DNA from: Syntrophaceae bacterium UBA4778
GTDB lineage: Bacteria; Desulfobacterota; Syntrophia; Syntrophales; UBA4778
Assembly: GCA_002403175.1 (NCBI GenBank)
Contig: DHHG01000011.1
Location: 1 to 28,669 of the forward strand
Length of the DNA stretch: 28,669 nucleotides
Direction of reading: 5' to 3'
The position numbers and the translations under genes were made by a program. The notes under the pieces are model-generated. The model was not told where the DNA came from and searched no databases. It was given only the letters and a program-made list of their open reading frames with translations. Shown here piece by piece: positions 8,379 through 17,275 of the stretch (the stretch's first letter is position 1; the number at the start of each line of letters is the position of its first letter).

Positions 8379-9569
8379 TTAATTACTCTCACATGATTTC
8401 AGGGCCTTGATTGCCGGAAGGTCTTTCCCTTCCAGGAGCTTGATAAAGGCCCCTCCGCCGGTCGAGATATAGGACATGTTGTCGCTCTCGCCTGCTTTAT
8501 CGATAGCGATATCCGTATCTCCACCTCCGACGATGGACAGTGCATATGAGCTTCCGACGCTGTGTGCCAATGCGGAAGTCCCTCTGCTGAAAGCGTCAAT
8601 TTCAAAAACCCCCATTGGACCGTTCCAAACAATAGTTTTAGCGTTGCTGAGCGCTTCGGTAAAGACCGTTATAGTGGCCGGACCGATATCAAGCGCCATC
8701 CACTTGCAATTGATTTCCTGAACAGGAATAATTTTGGTTTCGGCCTCGGCGTTCATCTCTTCAGCAATGACACAGTCAACAGGCAAATATAATTTCACCC
8801 CTAATTTTTTAGCTGAATCCATAATCTCCAGCGCCTTATCAATCAGGTTTTCTTCGATCAGAGATTTACCGACCTCATAGCCCTGTGCTCTCAAAAAAGT
8901 GAAGGCCATCGCTCCCCCGATAATGAGCTTGTTTACCTTTTTCACCATCTGTTCAAGCGTTTCCAGCTTACCCGATACCTTGGAACCACCGATGATCGCT
9001 ACCAGGGGACGCGCGGGGTTTTCCAGCGCTTTATTGAAATAGTTCAATTCCTTTTTCATGAGAAAGCCAGCGCCGCACTCTTTTACATATTTTGTGATTC
9101 CGACATTGGAGGCATGACTTCGATGGGCATTGCCGAAGGCATCATCGATGTATACATCGGCATGATTTGCCAATACCTTGGAAAATTCATCGGAATTGGC
9201 TTCCTCTTCAGGGTGAAATCTCAGATTTTCCAGGAGTATGATATCACCCTCTTTCATATCGCCCACCATTTGTTCGACATCGGGACCAACGCAATCTGAA
9301 GTCATCTTCACTTCTTTTCCAAGCAAGCGAGATAACCTCTTTGCAACAGGTGCCAGGCTTAATTTACTTACATATTTCCCTTTTGGCCTTCCCAAATGTG
9401 AGGCGATGATCACTTTTGCATTCTCGTCGAGTGCATAATTAATGGTCGAGAGGGTTGCCCTGATCCTGGAATCATCCGTTATATTCGCATCCTTATCAAG
9501 GGGAACGTTATAATCAACCCTGCAAAGAACCCTTTTACCTTTTATATTTATGTCATCTATGAATTTCAT
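8379..9569 (-). CDS. pgk: Phosphoglycerate kinase
   Basis: A 396-residue phosphoglycerate kinase, which interconverts 1,3-bisphosphoglycerate + ADP and 3-phosphoglycerate + ATP in glycolysis and gluconeogenesis. Visible features: the family signature RVDYNVPLD (17-25), the substrate-binding ASHLGRPKG, LLENLRFHPEEE, DDAFGNAHRSHAS, the hinge AIIGGSKVSGKLE, and near the C-terminus the nucleotide loop WNGPMGVFE and SIVGGGDT. Length is normal for bacteria. An AGGGGGG stretch just before the ATG serves as ribosome binding site. gapA and tpiA, often adjacent, are not in the window. A sigma-70-like promoter lies about 190 bases upstream. The downstream side is bounded by a repeat element. Confidence 0.97.
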   Translation of the reverse strand: MKFIDDINIKGKRVLCRVDYNVPLDKDANITDDSRIRATLSTINYALDENAKVIIASHLGRPKGKYVSKLSLAPVAKRLSRLLGKEVKMTSDCVGPDVEQMVGDMKEGDIILLENLRFHPEEEANSDEFSKVLANHADVYIDDAFGNAHRSHASNVGITKYVKECGAGFLMKKELNYFNKALENPARPLVAIIGGSKVSGKLETLEQMVKKVNKLIIGGAMAFTFLRAQGYEVGKSLIEENLIDKALEIMDSAKKLGVKLYLPVDCVIAEEMNAEAETKIIPVQEINCKWMALDIGPATITVFTEALSNAKTIVWNGPMGVFEIDAFSRGTSALAHSVGSSYALSIVGGGDTDIAIDKAGESDNMSYISTGGGAFIKLLEGKDLPAIKALKSCESN

Positions 9570-10069
9570 AATCCCCCCTTTTCGGATATGACCCGTGCTT
9601 TTATAATATGAAAGCTAATCAGAACGAAGCAGCTGCAGAAGTTTGTTGCAACCGATTTGGGATGAAGCGATCAGGACTGTTGAATAGCTCGGTTAGATTC
9701 ACGATGCCTTTAGCAATACGAATCCCAGGAAAGCACTCTCAACATCCTGTTTAATATAACCTCTAATATATATAAGCTCCATGCATGAAGGTCAAGAAAA
9801 TACAGACGCATCTGGAATTTCCATTTGCATTAACCCCGGACAAATGTTAATCATTCTCCGCTTCTCAGATAACGTACAGCTTATCTGTTACACGGATTCA
9901 CAATAATGGGCGATAAAGATAACCTACCCTCCGCCTCTGCGATTTTGGGAGGATTTCTAGTTGGATGTCGAACCCCTTATTATGCAGACTGAAAAAAAAT
10001 CAAAGTGCAATGCAGAAAACGAACCTCTATTAGCAGCCTGCTAAACTTATACAAAGGAGATGAGATTAT
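9570..10069. other. Intergenic region between divergent pgk and carboxyltransferase genes
   Basis: A 500-base region without a convincing gene. It carries a good sigma-70-like promoter reading towards pgk (9767-9795). For the + strand carboxyltransferase gene the best I found is TTGCAT-N17-TAATCA around 9825-9855, which is weak. A string ACTGTTGAATAGCTC near 9675 faintly resembles the end of the 8157 repeat, but the match is too short to call. Confidence 0.5.
9767..9795 (-). promoter_or_regulatory. Sigma-70-like promoter for pgk
   Basis: Read on the - strand, TTGACC (9795-9790) and TATATA (9772-9767) are separated by 17 bases, close to the ideal sigma-70 arrangement. The predicted transcript would start near 9760 and give pgk a leader of about 190 bases. 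This is inferred from sequence match only. Confidence 0.5.
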
Positions 10070-11623
10070 ATGGGACTTACAGAAGACAAAATCAGGCAAT
10101 TTGAAGAGAAAAAAGCCCGCCTTTTGACCATGGGCGGAGAGAAAATGATAAATAAACAACACGAGTCAGGAAAACTCACTGCACGGGAAAGGATCGATTC
10201 GCTTTTTGATAAGGGAACCTTTCAGGAGATCCAATTATTCGTGAAACACCGATCAACCCTTTTCGGCCTTGGCGATAAAGAGATTAATGCAGACGGCGTC
10301 ATCACCGGTTTTGGTAAAGTGAACGGCAGAACGGTTTATGCAGCTGCTCAAGATTTCACCAGCTCAGGAGGCAGCCTGGGAGAGATGCACGCGCAAAAGA
10401 TCTGGAAGGTCATGGATATGGCTATTGACGCCCGCAAGCCTTTCATTTCGCTCAACGATTCAGGAGGAGCACGCATTCAGGAAGGCGTTTGCTCTCTGCA
10501 GGGTTATGGCGGTATCTTTTATCGCAACACAATCGCTTCGGGATACATTCCTCAGATCACGGCCGTCATGGGTCCAACTGCCGGAGGTGCTGTCTACTCA
10601 CCGGCCTTGACCGATTGGGTTTTCATGGTTAAAGGAAGCAGTTACATGTATATCACCGGTCCCGATGTCGTAAAGGCTGTAATCGGAGAAGAGATCTCCC
10701 ACGATCAGTTGGGCGGAGCGGAAACCCATGCAGTCAAGAGTGGGGTATGCCATGCCGTTGCTGAAAACGATCAGGACTGCATCGAGAAAATAAAAACACT
10801 GCTGTCCTACCTGCCCGATTCCTGCCACAGCGAGTTGCCGGTTGCACCCTGTACGGATACTCCCGACAGGCTCTGCCCCGAGTTGGACAAGATCATTCCC
10901 GACCGGGCATCCCGCGGATATGATATGAGAAAGGTCATAGCAGCCGTAGCCGATAATGGAATCCTCTACGAGATGCATGAATCCTGGGCCAAGAATATCA
11001 CAGTCGCATTTATCCGAGTCATGGGAAGAACGGTCGGCGTGATTGCCAACAATCCGATGTTCAATGCGGGCGTACTCGACACCAAGGCTTCTGACAAATC
11101 GTCCCGTTTTATCCGCTTCTGCGATGCATTCAATATTCCTCTGCTGACCTTCGCCGATGTTCCGGGTTACATGCCCGGTACCGATCAGGAATGGACCGGA
11201 ATCATCAGCCATGGCGCCAAACTCCTTCACGCTTATTCCGAGGCAACTGTCCCGAAGATCACGGTTGTAACCCGCAAGGATTACGGTGGAGCTTACATCG
11301 CAATGTGCAGCAAAAATCTGGGAGCCGACTACGTAATGGCCTGGCCTTCAGCTGAGATAGCCGTTATGGGAGCGGAAGGCGCCTGCAACATTATCTACCG
11401 ACGGGAGATATCAAGCGCTGAAGATTCGGCTGCGAAAAGAAAAGAACTGGCGGGGGCTTATGAGGAACAGTTTAACAATCCCTATTTTGCCGCCAGCCTG
11501 GGGATCATCGAGGATGTAATCGCCCCGAGGGAAACCAGGGCAAGAATCGTTGCCATTCTGGATTCATTCAAGGACAAGAATAAACAAGGATTGGACAAAA
11601 AACATAACAATATACCTCTTTAA
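10070..11623 (+). CDS. Acyl-CoA carboxyltransferase subunit (PccB/MmdA family)
   Basis: A 517-residue carboxyltransferase of the family that includes the propionyl-CoA carboxylase beta subunit, the methylmalonyl-CoA decarboxylase alpha subunit and the glutaconyl-CoA decarboxylase alpha subunit. These move a carboxyl group between an acyl-CoA and biotin. Visible features: KLTARERIDSLFDKGTF, the first oxyanion/CoA site DSGGARIQEGV (130-140), GPTAGGAVYSPALTD (168-182), the DVPGYMPGTDQE loop (363-374) with the following IISHGAKLLHAY, and the second oxyanion site DYGGAYIAM (404-412). AAGGAG lies about 10 bases before the ATG. No biotin carboxylase, biotin carrier or membrane decarboxylase subunit is adjacent, so carboxylase and sodium-pumping decarboxylase roles cannot be told apart. 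It stands alone on the + strand and ends at a strong hairpin. Confidence 0.9.
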   Translation: MGLTEDKIRQFEEKKARLLTMGGEKMINKQHESGKLTARERIDSLFDKGTFQEIQLFVKHRSTLFGLGDKEINADGVITGFGKVNGRTVYAAAQDFTSSGGSLGEMHAQKIWKVMDMAIDARKPFISLNDSGGARIQEGVCSLQGYGGIFYRNTIASGYIPQITAVMGPTAGGAVYSPALTDWVFMVKGSSYMYITGPDVVKAVIGEEISHDQLGGAETHAVKSGVCHAVAENDQDCIEKIKTLLSYLPDSCHSELPVAPCTDTPDRLCPELDKIIPDRASRGYDMRKVIAAVADNGILYEMHESWAKNITVAFIRVMGRTVGVIANNPMFNAGVLDTKASDKSSRFIRFCDAFNIPLLTFADVPGYMPGTDQEWTGIISHGAKLLHAYSEATVPKITVVTRKDYGGAYIAMCSKNLGADYVMAWPSAEIAVMGAEGACNIIYRREISSAEDSAAKRKELAGAYEEQFNNPYFAASLGIIEDVIAPRETRARIVAILDSFKDKNKQGLDKKHNNIPL

Positions 11624-11628
11624 AAATA

Positions 11629-11672
11629 CTGAACCCGAACAGGCTGGTTTCGAACCGCCTGTTCGGGTTCAG
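11629..11672. terminator. Strong hairpin, probable bidirectional terminator
   Basis: A perfect 16-base-pair inverted repeat (CTGAACCCGAACAGGC at 11629-11644 against 11657-11672) with a 12-base loop. It begins 6 bases after the carboxyltransferase stop codon. On the - strand the stem is followed by TATTTTTA, a usable T-run, so it also fits as the terminator of the 3D-domain gene that ends at 11717. On the + strand the tail (CAATAAAATATT) lacks a T-run. Confidence 0.75.
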
Positions 11673-11716
11673 CAATAAAATATTCTGAATAAATTCTCCT
11701 CTGCTTCAGGATTCTA

Positions 11717-12226
11717 CTAGCGTTCCGTTTTGTATTTATCGGGTAAAATAATTGCGACCTTCAGATATTTTTTACCCCATTTTATCGCCTCTTTATTGGA
11801 TTCGAAGAATACATCGATCCGATCACCTTTTATAGCCATTCCGGTATCTTTAACTTCCCCCCATCCATATCCGGGAACATGCATCTGAGTGCCGAAGGGA
11901 TATCTGTCAACATCAGCTGCAATCGTTCCTCTCATTGCACGGGTTCCGTTTGCAGTAATCCCCGTTAGTTTTACTTTTCCCGGCATGGTGCAATTCGAAT
12001 TCAATTTTGAACCGTATGGCTTCCAGCATGTTGATTTCTGGCAGGCATGGTACGCTGTTACCAGAAATTTTCTGGTTTGCTTATTATTTTTTCCCGGAAT
12101 GGACTTTTCTTCTGTTTTATCTTTCTGCGCCACCTCGGGAGATTTCTCGAAAGGAGTTTTGCATCCAGCAAAAAATAGTAGAGTCAGAATGCAAAACCAG
12201 ATCCCCGCTATTTTAAATTCTGACAC
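11717..12226 (-). CDS. 3D-domain lipoprotein
   Basis: A 169-residue predicted lipoprotein. The signal (GTG-initiated MSEFKIAGIW...) ends LTLLFFAGC, a good lipobox with the cysteine at residue 22. The mature protein has a low-complexity charged linker, then a 3D (Asp-Asp-Asp) domain: TAYHAC, TANGTRAMRGTIAAD, YPFGTQMHVPGYG, and KDTGMAIKGDRIDVFF, where the conserved acidic residues sit. This fold is shared with MltA-type lytic transglycosylases and Rpf/YabE-like proteins and usually acts on peptidoglycan. The start is uncertain: the frame is open to ATGs at 12265 and 12310, but those additions precede a complete lipoprotein signal and lie inside the preceding small gene, so the GTG at 12226, overlapping the end of that gene by 14 bases, is preferred. 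Confidence 0.8.
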   Translation of the reverse strand: MSEFKIAGIWFCILTLLFFAGCKTPFEKSPEVAQKDKTEEKSIPGKNNKQTRKFLVTAYHACQKSTCWKPYGSKLNSNCTMPGKVKLTGITANGTRAMRGTIAADVDRYPFGTQMHVPGYGWGEVKDTGMAIKGDRIDVFFESNKEAIKWGKKYLKVAIILPDKYKTER

Positions 12227-12407
12227 TGACCGCAGTCTGGTTTTTTCCCGGCAAGGAATTGACATGATCCATATCCCGATCGTTATAGATGATAGGAGGA
12301 GGAGATCCATTCGTTTCTCTATTGTCGGTTACGATTTGCGAGTACCAGAATAACCAGCAGTACAAGAGAGAGATAATAATAACTGTCCAAGACCAAAGAT
12401 TTTTCAT
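12213..12407 (-). CDS. Small single-pass membrane protein
   Basis: A 64-residue protein with one hydrophobic helix (WTVIIISLLYCWLFWY, residues about 6-21) after a short basic N-terminus and a polar tail with PPPIIYNDRD. GGGAG lies about 5 bases before the ATG at 12407, which is better than any signal in front of the following gene. The stop codon lies inside the start region of the 3D-domain lipoprotein, so the two are probably translationally coupled. I do not recognise a family. It could be only a leader peptide for the lipoprotein gene, but the length and the helix favour a real small membrane protein. Confidence 0.55.
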   Translation of the reverse strand: MKNLWSWTVIIISLLYCWLFWYSQIVTDNRETNGSPPPIIYNDRDMDHVNSLPGKNQTAVSVRI

Positions 12408-12849
12408 AAACACTCCCGGGTAATCGGAGTAGAGTCCAGTCAATCTGAAATTACGAGATGAGTTCCAGTTTACAAAGGTATAGCTTCAGAAAACTTTTTA
12501 GGCCTTTGGTATCGAACAGTTCTGGAAACGAATCTGAAATTTGGTGCTCCCGAAAAATCCTCGCTTATACAGACGAAAGTAAGGATATTTTCGAAAGGAA
12601 TGAGCAAGACCCATGCCTGATAAAAAAAATACTTCTAATCTATAGATATGATTGAATTTAATTTCCGAGGTAAAAATAAATGGAGAAAGGAAGGCATCAA
12701 TAATTGAAGGTTTTAAGGTTCACTCTGCTGAAAATGGAAATTACAATTCTTTGATATTTTAATTCTTTTTAGTTACGTCTGGTGAATGCTCCTGCATACA
12801 TTACTTTATTTTAAAAGGGAATCGCTACTACCTCAAAGGCAGATTCCAA
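12408..12849. other. Intergenic region, no gene seen
   Basis: 442 AT-rich bases between the end of gltX and the start of the small membrane protein gene. A 65-residue + strand open frame at 12458-12655 has no ribosome binding site or recognisable content. A weak TTGTAA-N16-TAATTT reading towards 12407 is the best promoter candidate. No terminator hairpin for gltX was found. Confidence 0.5.
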
Positions 12850-14307
12850 TTATATAGAGAACTGATCCAAAACATGTCTCAAACGGGCCAAAACCGTATT
12901 ACGGCCCAAAATACCGTAAATTTTATCGAGTTCCGGTCCCTTAAGGACACCGGAAATAGCCGCTCTGATTGGTAAAAATAATGCCTTGCCTTTGAGCATG
13001 GTCTCCTGACGCACCTTATCCATTGTAGCACTGTATGCGTCCGAATCGTCATCCATATCCATATTCGTTAAAGTTTCGTAAAAGGCCTTCAGTACTCGAA
13101 GCGCACTATCTTCCTTAATTACCTGGGCCGCCTCTTCAGAGATTTTGAATGTCTCGTCATAAAAAGGAGCGAGCTCGCGTCCGATATCCGTAAGTAGTAC
13201 CAGATTATCTTTAATTACTTTTATAATAGCAAGCAGACGCGTTTTGTCCATTTTCTCATAATCGTAACCGCATCTTTGAATAAACGGAACCAGCGCTTCT
13301 GTGAGCCTGTCCGGTTCAAGATTTCTGATATAAATACCGTTGAGCCATTTCAGTTTATCCTCGTCAAAAATCGCCCCGCTCTTTCCCGCTCTTTCCAGAG
13401 AGAATCCCGCTATGATTTCCGAAGATGATAGAACTTCTTTTCCATCCGCCTGAGAACTCCCCAGCAGTGATAAATAGTTCAATAGCGCCTCGGGCAAGAT
13501 CCCTTTTTCTCTGAATTCCTTGACGGCAACGGACCCGTGCCGTTTGCTCAGCTTTGAACGATCTTTCCCCAGAATCAGAGAATGATGGGCAAACTCCGGT
13601 TTTTCAAAGCCAAGGGCATTATATAGAAGGATTTGAAGTGCCGTATTAGAAAGATGATCTTCACCCCTGACAACATGCGACACCTTCATCAGATGATCAT
13701 CGATGACTACGGCAAAATTATACGCCGGAATGCCATTTGACCTGACGATAATGAAATCGCCGATATCCCGGCAGTTGAACTTCATCGGCCCGCGAATCAG
13801 GTCTGTAAAGACAATCTCTCCTTCCCCCACCTTAAAACGGTAGGACGGCTCTCCGCCTTCTGCTTCCAGTCTCATTTGTTCCTGACGATCGAGTTTCCGG
13901 CAGCGACCCAGATACCGGGGCGCAAGCCCTTTCGACAGGAGGGCGGCGCGCTCGATTTCCAGTTCCTCTTCCGAACAGTAACAACGATAAACCATATCGG
14001 CCCGGATAAGTTTCTGAAGATAGTCTTCGTATAAATCCAAACGCTGAAACTGATGATAGGGTCCGAAGTTGCCATTTTTTTCCGGTCCTTCATTCCAATC
14101 GATCGAGAGCCATTTCAGGTCCCGGATAATCCCTTTTTCAAATACTTCTGATGTCCTGGCACGATCGGTATCTTCAATGCGCAGGATGAAAGAACCGCCA
14201 TGATGTTTCGCAAACAACCAATTAAAAAGTGCCGTCCTGGCATTTCCGACATGGAGTTCACCCGTTGGAGAAGGCGCAAACCTGACCCTTGGTTTATCTG
14301 TTGTCAT
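12850..14307 (-). CDS. gltX: Glutamate-tRNA ligase
   Basis: A 485-residue class I aminoacyl-tRNA synthetase that charges tRNA with glutamate. Visible features: the HIGH motif as HVGN (19-22) in PSPTGELHVGNARTALFN, RIEDTD (43-48), a CYC...C zinc-site pattern (109, 111, 136), the VVRGEDHLSNT loop, and the KMSKS loop as KLSKR (252-256) followed by HGS. AAGGA stands 9 bases before the ATG. Length is typical. Whether it is discriminating or also forms Glu-tRNA(Gln) cannot be told from sequence alone. It follows ispDF by 58 bases, an order also seen in Bacillus (ispD-ispF-gltX), so cotranscription is likely. Confidence 0.97.
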   Translation of the reverse strand: MTTDKPRVRFAPSPTGELHVGNARTALFNWLFAKHHGGSFILRIEDTDRARTSEVFEKGIIRDLKWLSIDWNEGPEKNGNFGPYHQFQRLDLYEDYLQKLIRADMVYRCYCSEEELEIERAALLSKGLAPRYLGRCRKLDRQEQMRLEAEGGEPSYRFKVGEGEIVFTDLIRGPMKFNCRDIGDFIIVRSNGIPAYNFAVVIDDHLMKVSHVVRGEDHLSNTALQILLYNALGFEKPEFAHHSLILGKDRSKLSKRHGSVAVKEFREKGILPEALLNYLSLLGSSQADGKEVLSSSEIIAGFSLERAGKSGAIFDEDKLKWLNGIYIRNLEPDRLTEALVPFIQRCGYDYEKMDKTRLLAIIKVIKDNLVLLTDIGRELAPFYDETFKISEEAAQVIKEDSALRVLKAFYETLTNMDMDDDSDAYSATMDKVRQETMLKGKALFLPIRAAISGVLKGPELDKIYGILGRNTVLARLRHVLDQFSI

Positions 14308-14365
14308 TATTAAAATCCTTTGTTTCCAAACTCGCGCACATTACCTTTATTTAGCTGGAAGAGCC

Positions 14366-15535
14366 CTAAGGCATACTTTCCTTTACAGCTGCCGTTGCAA
14401 TAACAGCGACTCCTTCCTTCCTACCCACAAACCCCATGCCTTCATTGGTTTTGGCCTTGATATTTACTGAAGAAGGTAAGATTCCGAGTGCGCCTGCAAT
14501 ATTATTTTTCATCAAATTTGTAAATGGCGAAAGCTTCGGTTTTTCTAAAATAATGCTGGCATCAATATGGCTGATGGTAAAATCCTTTTCATCAAACAAT
14601 ATTTTTATTTTTTCCAGCAGCTTCATACTGGATATTCCGCGGTATTCCGGATCTGAATCGGGGAAATGCCCACCGATATCTCCTGCACCAGCGGCCCCGA
14701 GAAGTGCATCGATAATTGCGTGTATCAATGCATCGGCATCCGAGTGGCCCTCAAGTCCCTTATCAAAAGGGATATCGATCCCACCAAGAATCAGTTTTCT
14801 ACCCTCGACAAGACGATGGCTGTCATATCCGATACCGACCTTCATCGATGCGCCCCTCTGATTCAGAATGTATTCACCGTAAAGCAAGTCTTCCGGTGTT
14901 GTGATCTTCATATTTTGATAAGATCCCGGCACCATAACTACTGGAATCCCGAGGCGTTCGACAAGGGATGCGTCATCGGTGCCGAAGTACGCATCAGCAT
15001 ACGCGCGCTTATATGCCTCTTCGAGAATATCTCTCTTGAATACCTGCGGTGTTTGCGTAATCCAGAGATTCTTACGATCGAGTGTATCCTTTACGCGAAA
15101 ATCCGCTCCAGTCGACTTAATCGTATCCTTGACCGGGACTCCTACCGAAACGGCCCCGTGTTTTGCTGCTTCGGAAACAGCAGTGTCGATGAGTTCCTCT
15201 GAAACAAACGGCCTGACACCGTCGTGAACAAGAATCATATCTATATCCGGTTCAACTGCCATGAGACCGTTCCTGACGGAATCCTGCCTTTCTCGGCCGC
15301 CCGCTGTTAAACGTATAACCTTCTTAGGACCGTATCCGGCAATCAACTCCTTTGATGGTTCCATCTCGGATTCAGGTAAAACCAGTAGAATGCGATCTAT
15401 CGATGAAGCCTTTTCAAATGCGCGGATGGTATGAATAATAACCGGAACCCTGCCGAGTAGAAGAAATTGCTTCGGAGATTTCGCTCCCATTCTTTTTCCC
15501 AAACCACCTGCAACGATGATTGCACAAACCTTCAT
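14366..15535 (-). CDS. ispDF: Bifunctional MEP-pathway enzyme IspD-IspF
   Basis: A 389-residue fusion of two enzymes of the non-mevalonate isoprenoid pathway. Residues 1-225 are IspD (2-C-methyl-D-erythritol 4-phosphate cytidylyltransferase): AIIVAGGLGKRMG with K21 in SPKQFLLL, GGRERQDSVRNGL, LVHDGVRPF, TQTPQVF and GTDDASLVE. Residues 231-389 are IspF (2,4-cyclodiphosphate synthase): MKVGIGYDSHRL with metal ligands D238 and H240, GHSDADALIHAIIDALLGA and the C-terminal KAKTNEGMGFVG. The reactions are steps three and five of the pathway; fusions are frequent in proteobacteria. The ATG at 15535 has GAGG five bases upstream; an ATG at 15556 would add seven residues before the first strand. A terminator precedes it, so it should have its own promoter. 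Confidence 0.96.
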   Translation of the reverse strand: MKVCAIIVAGGLGKRMGAKSPKQFLLLGRVPVIIHTIRAFEKASSIDRILLVLPESEMEPSKELIAGYGPKKVIRLTAGGRERQDSVRNGLMAVEPDIDMILVHDGVRPFVSEELIDTAVSEAAKHGAVSVGVPVKDTIKSTGADFRVKDTLDRKNLWITQTPQVFKRDILEEAYKRAYADAYFGTDDASLVERLGIPVVMVPGSYQNMKITTPEDLLYGEYILNQRGASMKVGIGYDSHRLVEGRKLILGGIDIPFDKGLEGHSDADALIHAIIDALLGAAGAGDIGGHFPDSDPEYRGISSMKLLEKIKILFDEKDFTISHIDASIILEKPKLSPFTNLMKNNIAGALGILPSSVNIKAKTNEGMGFVGRKEGVAVIATAAVKESMP

Positions 15536-15580
15536 TTTTCCTCTGTTCAGGAACATATATCCGAATCTGGCCCTGAATCA

Positions 15581-15629
15581 TAAAAAAAATCATAATATGA
15601 CAAGCTGATATTGCCTGTCATATTATGAT
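15581..15629 (-). terminator. Rho-independent terminator after the carD - PIN/TRAM unit
   Basis: A perfect 14-base-pair inverted repeat, ATCATAATATGACA (15589-15602) against 15616-15629, with a 13-base loop. Read on the - strand it is followed by eight T's (15588-15581). It lies 22 bases after the PIN/TRAM stop codon. Confidence 0.85.
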
Positions 15630-15650
15630 CTGTTCATTGGTCTCAAACGA

Positions 15651-16682
15651 TTATTTATTGGACACGACTTCAATAGTATTTCTTTCGAGAACAACCTCTT
15701 TCATTTCCGAAAAAATCATTCTTCCGGCCGTCGTCTGAAGCACGCTCGTTACGATCACTTCCACATTTTTGCCTATATTTTTTACAGCATGATCGACAAT
15801 GACCATTGTGCCATCATCCAGATAGGCAACGCCCTGCCCCGGTTCCTTACCCTCTCTTATTATTTTTACTGCCATCGTTTCTCCTGGCAAGACAACCGGC
15901 TTTAAGGCATTGGCAAGCTCGTTCACATTCAATATCTTGATTCCCTGCAGTTCGGCAACCTTGTTCAAATTAAAATCGTTCGTAATCACCTTGCCTTCTG
16001 TTTTCTTCGCCAGTTCAATTAACTTGCTGTCTACCCCTTTTATTTTCGGAAAATCCTGCTCGGCAATTTCAATTTCCACTCCGGAAGTTTTTTGCATCCT
16101 GTTCAGAATATCCAATCCTCGCCTTCCACGAGAACGCTTCATTGCATCGGCAGAATCGGCAATCTGCTGGAGCTCTTCAAGAACGAACCGAGGTACAATC
16201 AGTTTTCCCTCCAGAAAACCCGTATCACAGATATCTGCGATACGCCCATCAATGATGACGCTTGTATCCAGAATACGGTAATCCTCGATTGCTTTCGTGG
16301 TTTTACCTGTGCTGAAGGGAAAAGGAAATTCATCACTTTTTTTTGAGCCGATCACCAGCCCCAAATAACCCAACACGCAGGTGAGGAGTACATATATCCA
16401 GGGGAGAACAGACTGTTTTTCTGCAATATTCGTGAAACTCAGGCCCAAAGCTAAAAGGAATGCCATTACCAATCCGATAACCGTACCGATAACACTCCCC
16501 AAGATTATCCGAAGAGAAACCTTTTTGATCGCCTGCTCAATTTGTATAACTAATATTGCGACTATAAAACCTATTAAAATACCGAGCAGGGAAAAAGGAA
16601 ATTCGGCAGACTTGGCTGCGATAAAGTAAGCGCTTATCGAACAGGCTAATATCAGGAGAAATTTTATAACAAAATGAAACAT
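15651..16682 (-). CDS. Membrane PIN/TRAM-domain protein (YacL-like)
   Basis: A 343-residue protein of the YacL type. Four hydrophobic helices occupy about residues 4-24, 28-48, 58-82 and 93-112. A PIN nuclease domain follows at about 136-255, with acidic positions D139 (ILDTSVIIDGRI), E169, D218 (GVDSKLIELA) and D236 (VITNDFNLNKVA). A TRAM RNA-binding domain closes the protein (about 262-325, PGETMAVKIIREGKEPGQGVA...). PIN plus TRAM suggests a membrane-anchored RNA nuclease, but the substrate is not known to me. AAGGAGG precedes the ATG. It follows carD by 74 bases, and a strong terminator lies just after it, so carD and this gene form a two-gene unit. Confidence 0.9.
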   Translation of the reverse strand: MFHFVIKFLLILACSISAYFIAAKSAEFPFSLLGILIGFIVAILVIQIEQAIKKVSLRIILGSVIGTVIGLVMAFLLALGLSFTNIAEKQSVLPWIYVLLTCVLGYLGLVIGSKKSDEFPFPFSTGKTTKAIEDYRILDTSVIIDGRIADICDTGFLEGKLIVPRFVLEELQQIADSADAMKRSRGRRGLDILNRMQKTSGVEIEIAEQDFPKIKGVDSKLIELAKKTEGKVITNDFNLNKVAELQGIKILNVNELANALKPVVLPGETMAVKIIREGKEPGQGVAYLDDGTMVIVDHAVKNIGKNVEVIVTSVLQTTAGRMIFSEMKEVVLERNTIEVVSNK

Positions 16683-16756
16683 AATGCCTCCTTTCCATAG
16701 AAATAAGCCTATACAAACATTTCAAAGAGCAAAAATGAAGGTAGGAATGGAAATAA

Positions 16757-17242
16757 TTACTGGATAGGGAAAAGTGCGTTTATATCTTCTTCTATTTGGT
16801 TTTCCGCAGCACGGCAGGCAACCGAGATTTCTTTTATGAGAAGATTTTTGGCAGTGTCCATCATTTTTCTTTCACCGAACGAGAGATCCTTATCCACTTT
16901 CAATACGCACAGATCTCTCAGAACACGGGCAACTTCATAAACAGAACCGGTTTTAATTTTTTCAAGGTAATCTCTGTATCGTTTGTTCCATGTCTGTTTA
17001 TCAATGGACACATCTTTGTCTTTGAGGATAGCATAAATTTTCGGAATTTCTTCTTTTGCAATGATTTCGCGTAACCCGACCGCCTTAGCGCTGTTAAGCG
17101 GGATCATGATCCGCATATTGTTCCCCAGGATTTTCATGATATAAAATTCCTGATGACATCCCATGACCTCTCTATTTTCAATTGCTTCGATTACGCCGAC
17201 TCCTTGCGCGGGATATACTGCTAGGTCTCCTATTTTAAACAT
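16757..17242 (-). CDS. carD: CarD-family transcription regulator
   Basis: A 161-residue protein of the CarD/CdnL/TRCF family. These bind the RNA polymerase beta subunit and stabilise open promoter complexes, notably at rRNA promoters. Visible features: the N-terminal Tudor-like domain FKIGDLAVYPAQGVGVIEAI, YIMKILGNNMRIMIPL, and a helical C-terminal DNA-binding part with W104 in DKQTWNKRYRDYLEKI and the FGERKMMDTAKNLLIKEIS helix. Length is typical. GGAGGT lies about 12 bases before the ATG. A well-formed sigma-70-like promoter stands directly upstream. First gene of the unit with the PIN/TRAM protein. Confidence 0.92.
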   Translation of the reverse strand: MFKIGDLAVYPAQGVGVIEAIENREVMGCHQEFYIMKILGNNMRIMIPLNSAKAVGLREIIAKEEIPKIYAILKDKDVSIDKQTWNKRYRDYLEKIKTGSVYEVARVLRDLCVLKVDKDLSFGERKMMDTAKNLLIKEISVACRAAENQIEEDINALFPIQ

Positions 17243-17275
17243 CTTATGCCCGTTACCTCCATTGATTGACGTCTG

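Noticed and set aside
10598..11230. 210-residue open frame on the - strand
   Set aside because: Antisense to the carboxyltransferase gene, which has clear family motifs; this is a shadow frame.
12458..12655. Possible 65-residue protein on the + strand
   Set aside because: No ribosome binding site and no protein-like features; the surrounding DNA looks non-coding.
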